From contig URSX01000024.1 in NCBI GenBank assembly GCA_900550615.1, positions 1 to 19,681 on the forward strand: a stretch of DNA of 19,681 nt, in the 5' to 3' direction. The position numbers were made by a program, and so were the translations under genes. This document shows, in pieces, positions 15,455 to 19,681 of the stretch. This DNA is from an uncultured Eubacteriales bacterium (GTDB taxonomy: Bacteria; Bacillota; Clostridia; Oscillospirales; Oscillospiraceae). How positions within the stretch are numbered: the first letter of the stretch is position 1; each line of letters opens with the position of its first letter. Below the pieces are notes generated by a model. The model made no database searches and was not told the DNA's origin. It saw only the letters and a list, made by a program, of their open reading frames with translations.

Positions 15455-15493
15455 AACATTTATTATTCCCCCGAAATTTGGCAAAGCAGCGTC

Positions 15494-15521
15494 TTTCCGC
15501 CCTTCCGGCCGGACGCGGAAA
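15494..15521. repeat. Inverted repeat in the divergent intergenic region
   Basis: TTTCCGC (15494-15500) and GCGGAAA (15515-15521) form a perfect 7-bp stem enclosing a second palindrome, TCCGGCCGGA. It ends next to the PHO-box-like repeats and could be an operator or simply a structured spacer. Confidence 0.45.
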
Positions 15522-15524
15522 AAG

Positions 15525-15580
15525 TTTAACCTGAATTTAACCGTTCCCGGCTTTCGGATTTAACGGCCGGGGGCTACCAT
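15525..15580 (+). promoter_or_regulatory. PHO-box-like direct repeats and candidate -10 box of the pst promoter
   Basis: TTTAACC occurs at 15525-15531 and 15536-15542, exactly 11 bp apart. A third copy, TTTAACG, is at 15559-15565, 23 bp further on and so about two 11-bp steps away. PhoB/PhoP response regulators bind 7-bp direct repeats with 11-bp period, and such boxes replace the -35 element. TACCAT (15575-15580), about 10 bp after the last repeat, is a plausible -10 box. The region lies upstream of pstS, so activation in phosphate starvation is expected. The regulator and its histidine kinase are not in the window. Confidence 0.7.
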
Positions 15581-15636
15581 AAGGCCATGGTCAAGGAAAA
15601 ATCCAAACATTAAAAAGCTTCAAGGAGGAAAAAAGC

Positions 15637-16440
15637 ATGAAAAAGAGAATTTGTCTGATCGCGGCAGCTATGCTGCTGGTACTGGCTCTGGTGGGCTGCG
15701 GCAGCAGCGAGAAGAAGGCCGTTTCTACCGACGGTTCCACCTCGATGAGCAAGGTCATCGGCGCCCTGAGCGAAACCTTTGAATCCGACACCGGCATCAC
15801 CGTCACCTACAACGCCACCGGCTCCGGCTCCGGTATCCAGGCCGTGGAGGAGGGCCGCTGCGACATCGGCCTGTCCAGCCGCAGCCTCAAGGACGAGGAG
15901 AAGGCCAAGGGCCTGCAGGAGACCGTGCTGGCCTATGACGGCATCGCCATCATCGTAAACCCCGCCAACCCCGTCAAGGAGCTGGACGTGGACACCATCG
16001 CCAAGATCTACACCGGTGAGATCACCAACTGGAAGGACGTAGGCGGCAATGACGCCCAGATCGTGCTCATCGGCCGCGAGGCCGGCAGCGGCACCCGGGA
16101 CGGCTTCGAGTCCATCACCGATACCAAGGACAAGTGTCAGTACCGCCAGGAGCTGACCTCCACCGGCGACGTCATCACCACTGTGGGCAGCAATCCCGAT
16201 GCCATCGGCTACGCCTCCCTGGCCTCCGTCAAGGATACCGTGAAGGCCCTGTCCGTAAACGGTGTGGTTCCCAGTGAGGCCACCGTCAAGGACGGCAGCT
16301 ATGTGGTGCAGCGCCCCTTTGTGCTGGTGACCAAGGACGGCACGAAGCTCTCCGACAGTGCGCAGAAGTTCTTCGACTACATCACCTCTGACTCGGCCAG
16401 TCAGGTCATCAGCAACGCGGGCGCAGTCCCCACCAAGTGA
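15637..16440 (+). CDS. pstS: Phosphate ABC transporter substrate-binding lipoprotein PstS
   Basis: This 267-residue lipoprotein captures phosphate outside the membrane and delivers it to PstCA. It has a lipoprotein signal with lipobox LVGC, making Cys21 the lipidated residue. Phosphate-binding loops of the family are visible: TDGSTSM (31-37), TGSGSGI (61-67) and the REAGSGTRDGF block of the second lobe. The family's typical IYTGEITNWKD sequence is also present. The length is usual for a Firmicutes PstS. A strong AAGGAGG lies at 15622-15628, consistent with high expression. It is first in the pst operon and sits behind the PHO-box-like repeats. Confidence 0.97.
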   Translation: MKKRICLIAAAMLLVLALVGCGSSEKKAVSTDGSTSMSKVIGALSETFESDTGITVTYNATGSGSGIQAVEEGRCDIGLSSRSLKDEEKAKGLQETVLAYDGIAIIVNPANPVKELDVDTIAKIYTGEITNWKDVGGNDAQIVLIGREAGSGTRDGFESITDTKDKCQYRQELTSTGDVITTVGSNPDAIGYASLASVKDTVKALSVNGVVPSEATVKDGSYVVQRPFVLVTKDGTKLSDSAQKFFDYITSDSASQVISNAGAVPTK

Positions 16441-16441
16441 G

Positions 16442-16483
16442 GCGCGTGAGCGGCGGCGCACAAGTGCCGCCGCTTGCCCGCGC
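16442..16483 (+). promoter_or_regulatory. Large GC-rich hairpin between pstS and pstC
   Basis: GCGGCGGC (16450-16457) pairs perfectly with GCCGCCGC (16466-16473), and the flanks GGCGCG and CGCGC can extend the stem. There is no T-run, so full termination is unlikely. A hairpin here would be expected to protect the pstS message or lower readthrough, giving more binding protein than membrane components. It ends about 18 bp before the pstC start. Confidence 0.6.
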
Positions 16484-16500
16484 AGAGGGAGTGTGACACT

Positions 16501-17373
16501 ATGAAAAAAAACAAAGCCTTTGAGACCGCCGTCCACGGCGTTTTTCTCCTGCTGGGACTGATCACCGTGGGGTGCGTGCTGCTCATCACGGTCTATCTGA
16601 TTATCTCCGGTATCCCGGCCATCAGGGAGATCGGACTGGTAAAGTTCCTGTTCGGCAGGGAGTGGGCCTCCACGGCGGCTGAGCCGAAATTCGGAATATT
16701 GCCCTTTATCCTCACCAGCGTGTACGGCACCGCCGGTGCTATCCTCATCGGTGTGCCGGTGGGCTTTTTCACGGCGGTATATCTGTCCAAGGTGGCCGGG
16801 AAAAAGGTGCGCTCCGCCATGGAGACCGCCGTCAGCCTGCTGGCGGGCATCCCTTCAGTGGTATACGGCCTGGTGGGCATGCTGGTGCTGGTGCCGGCGG
16901 TGCGCAGCATCTTTCATGTGCCGGACGGATCCAGCCTGCTGGCGGCCATTATTGTGCTGGCCATTATGATCCTGCCCAGCATCATCAAGGTATCCGTCAC
17001 GGCGCTGGACGCCGTGCCGAAGGAGTATGAGGACGCATCCCTTGCCCTGGGCGCGTCGCCGGTGGAGACCTTCTTCAGGGTGTCCGTCCCCGCCGCCCGA
17101 AGCGGCATCGCCGCAGCAGTTGTGCTGGGAGTAGGCCGGGCCATCGGCGAGGCTATGGCGGTGATGATGGTGGCGGGCAATGTGGCCAATATGCCCAGCC
17201 TGTTCCAGAGCGTGCGTTTTCTCACCACGGCGGTGGCCAGCGAGATGGCTTACTCCAGTCCCGGCAGCCTGCAGCGCAATGCTCTGTTCTCCATTGCATT
17301 GGTGCTGTTCCTGTTCATCATGCTGCTGAATGCAGCGCTGAATTTCCTTCTGAAACGGGATAAGGAGAAGTGA
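16501..17373 (+). CDS. pstC: Phosphate ABC transporter permease PstC
   Basis: This 290-residue membrane protein pairs with PstA to form the phosphate channel. Six hydrophobic segments are visible, starting at VFLLLGLITVGCVLLI. The SLLAGIPSVVYGLVGM block is the PstC/PstA family mark, and the cytoplasmic coupling loop is ASLALGASPVETFFRVSVP. GRAIGEAMAVMMVAGN near the C-terminus is typical of PstC. The frame can be extended to a TTG at 16474, but that codon falls inside the hairpin after pstS. The ATG at 16501, with AGAGGGAG upstream, is preferred. The stop is one base before the pstA start, so the two are tightly coupled. Confidence 0.96.
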   Translation: MKKNKAFETAVHGVFLLLGLITVGCVLLITVYLIISGIPAIREIGLVKFLFGREWASTAAEPKFGILPFILTSVYGTAGAILIGVPVGFFTAVYLSKVAGKKVRSAMETAVSLLAGIPSVVYGLVGMLVLVPAVRSIFHVPDGSSLLAAIIVLAIMILPSIIKVSVTALDAVPKEYEDASLALGASPVETFFRVSVPAARSGIAAAVVLGVGRAIGEAMAVMMVAGNVANMPSLFQSVRFLTTAVASEMAYSSPGSLQRNALFSIALVLFLFIMLLNAALNFLLKRDKEK

Positions 17374-17374
17374 T

Positions 17375-18217
17375 ATGAGCAGAAAAAGAAAGAGTTATAT
17401 CGCCCTCATGCGCGGCGTAATGTACGTCTGCAGCGGCCTCACGGCGGCGCTGCTGCTGTTTCTGCTGGGCTATGTGCTCTACAAGGGCATTCCCAATGTC
17501 AGCTGGGAGTTCCTCTCCACCAAGCCCAGCCACCTGGCCGAGCGCATCGGCATCCTGCCGGACATCCTCAATACGGTGTATATCGTTCTGGCAACATTGG
17601 TGATCGTGCTGCCGCTGGGTGTGGGTGCCGCCATCTACTTGACGGAATATGCCCAGAATAAGCGGGTAGTGGCGGCCATCGAATATGCCGCCGAGACCCT
17701 CTCCGGCATCCCGTCCATCATCTACGGTCTGGTGGGCATGCTGCTGTTTTCCAATAACTTCGGCACCTGCCTGCTGGCCGGTGCGCTGACCCTGGTGATC
17801 ATGAATCTGCCCACGGTGATGCGCACCACCCAGGAGAGCCTGAAAACCGTGCCCCAGAGCTATCGGGAGGGAGCCTTCGGCCTGGGAGCCGGCAAATGGC
17901 GGGTCATCCGCACGGTGGTGCTCCCCGGGTGCATAGACGGCGTAGTCACCGGGTGCATCCTCTCCGTGGGACGTATTTTAGGCGAGTCGGCGGCGCTGCT
18001 GTTCACGGCGGGCTTCGCTCACGCCCTCAACGGTCTGTTCACGGGCCTTGTCAGCCCCGGCGCCACGCTGACCGTGGCCCTGTACGTCTACGCCAAGGAG
18101 GAGGGCGAGTTCGGCGCCGCCTTCGCCATCGCCGCCATACTGATGCTGCTGACGCTGGTGATAAACCTCTGCGCAACGCTTACAGGCAATTTTTTTGCCA
18201 GAAGGAGGAATTTATGA
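17375..18217 (+). CDS. pstA: Phosphate ABC transporter permease PstA
   Basis: This 280-residue protein is the second half of the phosphate channel. It has six hydrophobic segments, the TLSGIPSIIYGLVGM family block, the coupling loop EGAFGLGAGKWRVIRTVVLP and the PstA-like GRILGESAALLFTAG motif. AAGGAGAAG precedes the ATG, overlapping the pstC end. The last codons contain GGAGGA, which serves as the pstB ribosome binding site, and the stop overlaps the pstB ATG as ATGA. The length and domain layout are normal. Confidence 0.96.
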   Translation: MSRKRKSYIALMRGVMYVCSGLTAALLLFLLGYVLYKGIPNVSWEFLSTKPSHLAERIGILPDILNTVYIVLATLVIVLPLGVGAAIYLTEYAQNKRVVAAIEYAAETLSGIPSIIYGLVGMLLFSNNFGTCLLAGALTLVIMNLPTVMRTTQESLKTVPQSYREGAFGLGAGKWRVIRTVVLPGCIDGVVTGCILSVGRILGESAALLFTAGFAHALNGLFTGLVSPGATLTVALYVYAKEEGEFGAAFAIAAILMLLTLVINLCATLTGNFFARRRNL

Positions 18218-18969
18218 GCACGATCATCACGGCGGAGGATCTGAACCTCTGGTACGGGGAGACCCACGCCCTGAAGGGGATCAGCATGGCCATCCCCGAA
18301 AAGAACATCACGGCCCTCATCGGGCCCTCCGGCTGCGGAAAATCCACCTTTCTCAAGACGCTCAACCGCATGAACGACCTGATTCCCTCGGTGCGGATTA
18401 CCGGGGAGGTGCGCTATAACGGCCGCAGCATCTTCGGCCGGGACGTGGACGTGTGCGCCCTGCGGCGGGACATCGGCATGGTGTTTCAGAAGCCCAATCC
18501 CTTCCCCATGAGCATCTATGACAACATCGCCTACGGCCCCCGCACCCACGGCGCCACCTCTAAAAAGGAGCTGGACGAGATCGTGGAGCAGGCCCTGCGG
18601 GACGCGGCCATCTGGGACGAGGTGAAGGACCGACTGAAAAAGAGCGCCCTGGGGCTCTCCGGCGGTCAGCAGCAGCGGCTGTGCATCGCCCGGGCCCTGG
18701 CCGTGCGGCCCCAGGTCCTGCTGATGGACGAGCCCACCTCCGCCCTGGACCCCATCTCTACCTCCCGCATTGAGGAGCTGGCCCTGCAGCTGAAGGAGCG
18801 GTACACCATCATCATGGTCACCCACAACATGCAGCAGGCCGTGCGCATTTCCGACCACACGGCGTTCTTCCTGCTGGGAGAGCTGATCGAGTTCGGCGAG
18901 ACGGAAAAGCTCTTCTCCCAGCCCCAGGAAAAGCGCACCGAGGACTATATTACAGGAAGGTTTGGGTGA
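18214..18969 (+). CDS. pstB: Phosphate ABC transporter ATP-binding protein PstB
   Basis: This 251-residue ATPase drives phosphate uptake. Walker A is GPSGCGKST (37-45), the Q-loop region is MVFQKPNPFPMSIYDNI (typical of PstB), the ABC signature is LSGGQQQR (148-155), Walker B with catalytic Glu is LLMDEPTS (169-176) and the switch His is H204 in MVTHNM. Length and order match the family closely. The ATG overlaps the pstA stop in an ATGA junction with GGAGGA nine bases upstream. The frame is open far upstream inside pstA, but the family start is at 18214. Confidence 0.97.
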   Translation: MSTIITAEDLNLWYGETHALKGISMAIPEKNITALIGPSGCGKSTFLKTLNRMNDLIPSVRITGEVRYNGRSIFGRDVDVCALRRDIGMVFQKPNPFPMSIYDNIAYGPRTHGATSKKELDEIVEQALRDAAIWDEVKDRLKKSALGLSGGQQQRLCIARALAVRPQVLLMDEPTSALDPISTSRIEELALQLKERYTIIMVTHNMQQAVRISDHTAFFLLGELIEFGETEKLFSQPQEKRTEDYITGRFG

Positions 18970-18973
18970 CGGC

Positions 18974-19624
18974 ATGAGAAGCAGATTTGACGAGCAGCTG
19001 AAGCTGCTGAACAAAAAAATGACCGAGATGGGCGGCGAGTGCGAGAGCATCATCGCCTCGGCGGTGAAGGCCCTGCTGGAGGGCAGCGCCGCCGACGCCC
19101 GCCGGGCCCAGGAGCAGGGCCACCGCATCGACCAGCTGGAGCGGGAGATCGAATCCATCTGCCTGAAGCTGCTGCTGCAGCAGCAGCCCGTGGCCCGGGA
19201 TCTGCGGGTGATTTCCGCGGCGCTGAAGATGATCACCGACATGGAGCGCATCGGCGACCAGGCGGAGGACATCGCCGAGATCATCACCACCCTGGGCGGC
19301 AGATCCGGCGGCGAATGCCGGGACATCCGGGTCATGGCGGAGGCCACCATCAAAATGGTCACCGACAGCGTGGATGCCTATGTGCGCCAGGATCTGGCCC
19401 TGGCCCGGTCGGTGGAGGCCTATGACGACGTGGTGGACAGCGCCTTCTGCCGGGTGAAGGACACGCTCATCGCCATGATCGCCCAGAATACCGCCGACGG
19501 CGAATACGCTCTGGATCTGCTGATGATCGCCAAGTATTTCGAGCGCATCGGCGACCACGCGGTGAACATCGCCGAGTGGGTGGAGTTCTCCGTCACAGGC
19601 ATACACAAAAACGAGGAGGTCTGA
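18974..19624 (+). CDS. phoU: Phosphate transport regulator PhoU
   Basis: This 216-residue cytoplasmic protein consists of two repeated three-helix bundles. Each carries the metal-binding ExxxD signature: MERIGDQAEDIAE (Glu91, Asp95) and FERIGDHAVNIAEW (Glu190, Asp194). PhoU links Pst transporter activity to the sensor kinase so that the Pho response is shut off when phosphate is plentiful. The ATG at 18974 is 4 bp after the pstB stop, with GGGTGA just upstream. A TTG at 18962 overlapping pstB would add four residues but has poor spacing. It is the last gene of the pst operon here. Confidence 0.96.
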   Translation: MRSRFDEQLKLLNKKMTEMGGECESIIASAVKALLEGSAADARRAQEQGHRIDQLEREIESICLKLLLQQQPVARDLRVISAALKMITDMERIGDQAEDIAEIITTLGGRSGGECRDIRVMAEATIKMVTDSVDAYVRQDLALARSVEAYDDVVDSAFCRVKDTLIAMIAQNTADGEYALDLLMIAKYFERIGDHAVNIAEWVEFSVTGIHKNEEV

Positions 19625-19655
19625 CCGTCCTCCTCTCCCCTTTTCTTTTCCTCTT
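19613..19655 (+). terminator. Possible intrinsic terminator after phoU
   Basis: GAGGAGG (19613-19619) pairs with CCTCCTC (19629-19635) around a 9-base loop, followed by a T-rich tract interrupted by C residues. The stem overlaps the last phoU codons. The 7-bp stem and imperfect T-run make this a moderate call. Confidence 0.5.
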
Positions 19656-19681
19656 TCCTCTCTTTTTGAAACGCAGGAACG

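Noticed and set aside
18088..19362. 424-codon open frame on the minus strand
   Set aside because: It is antisense to pstB and phoU, which are certain from their motifs.

Overview
The window looks like a chromosomal segment from a GC-rich, Gram-positive Clostridia, most like gut Oscillospiraceae. The evidence is AGGAGG-type ribosome binding sites, a lipoprotein PstS, an LCP wall ligase, a TagGH-type exporter and high-GC third codon positions. The lineage is an inference. No tRNA, rRNA, CRISPR array, insertion sequence or phage gene was seen.

Layout. (1) 1-1809, minus strand: a secreted transglutaminase-like protein with fibronectin III-like repeats, cut by the window edge, with its own near-consensus promoter at 1888-1916. 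(2) 2029-15343, minus strand: eleven genes with gaps of 3 to 58 bp or slight overlaps, read right to left as one probable operon from a near-perfect promoter at 15426-15454. In transcription order they are: a sugar-nucleotidyltransferase-like protein, ATP-grasp protein A, an LCP family wall ligase, a TPD-repeat membrane protein with a cadherin-like domain, a lipid-linked sugar transferase, ATP-grasp protein B, an alanine dehydrogenase/transhydrogenase-family enzyme, ATP-grasp protein C, a TagG/Wzm-like permease, a TagH/Wzt-like ATPase and an unrecognised protein with a basic tail. (3) 15344-15636: a divergent regulatory region with 7-bp PHO-box-like repeats facing the pst side. (4) 15637-19624, plus strand: pstS-pstC-pstA-pstB-phoU, ending in a possible terminator.

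How the genes may work together. The minus-strand operon has the parts of a wall-glycopolymer pathway: precursor activation, loading of a phosphosugar on undecaprenyl phosphate, ABC export and LCP attachment to the wall. It is unusual in carrying three sugar-transfer-associated ATP-grasp proteins plus an amino-acid-dehydrogenase relative, and no ordinary glycosyltransferase. Two of the ATP-grasp proteins (B and C) appear to be internal duplications, with a degenerate N-terminal copy fused to an intact C-terminal copy. The best hypothesis is a surface polymer decorated with, or partly linked through, amino acid or opine groups joined by the ATP-grasp enzymes. This is inference; no substrate can be read from the sequence. 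The divergent pst operon suggests, but does not prove, that phosphate supply and this polymer are regulated together.
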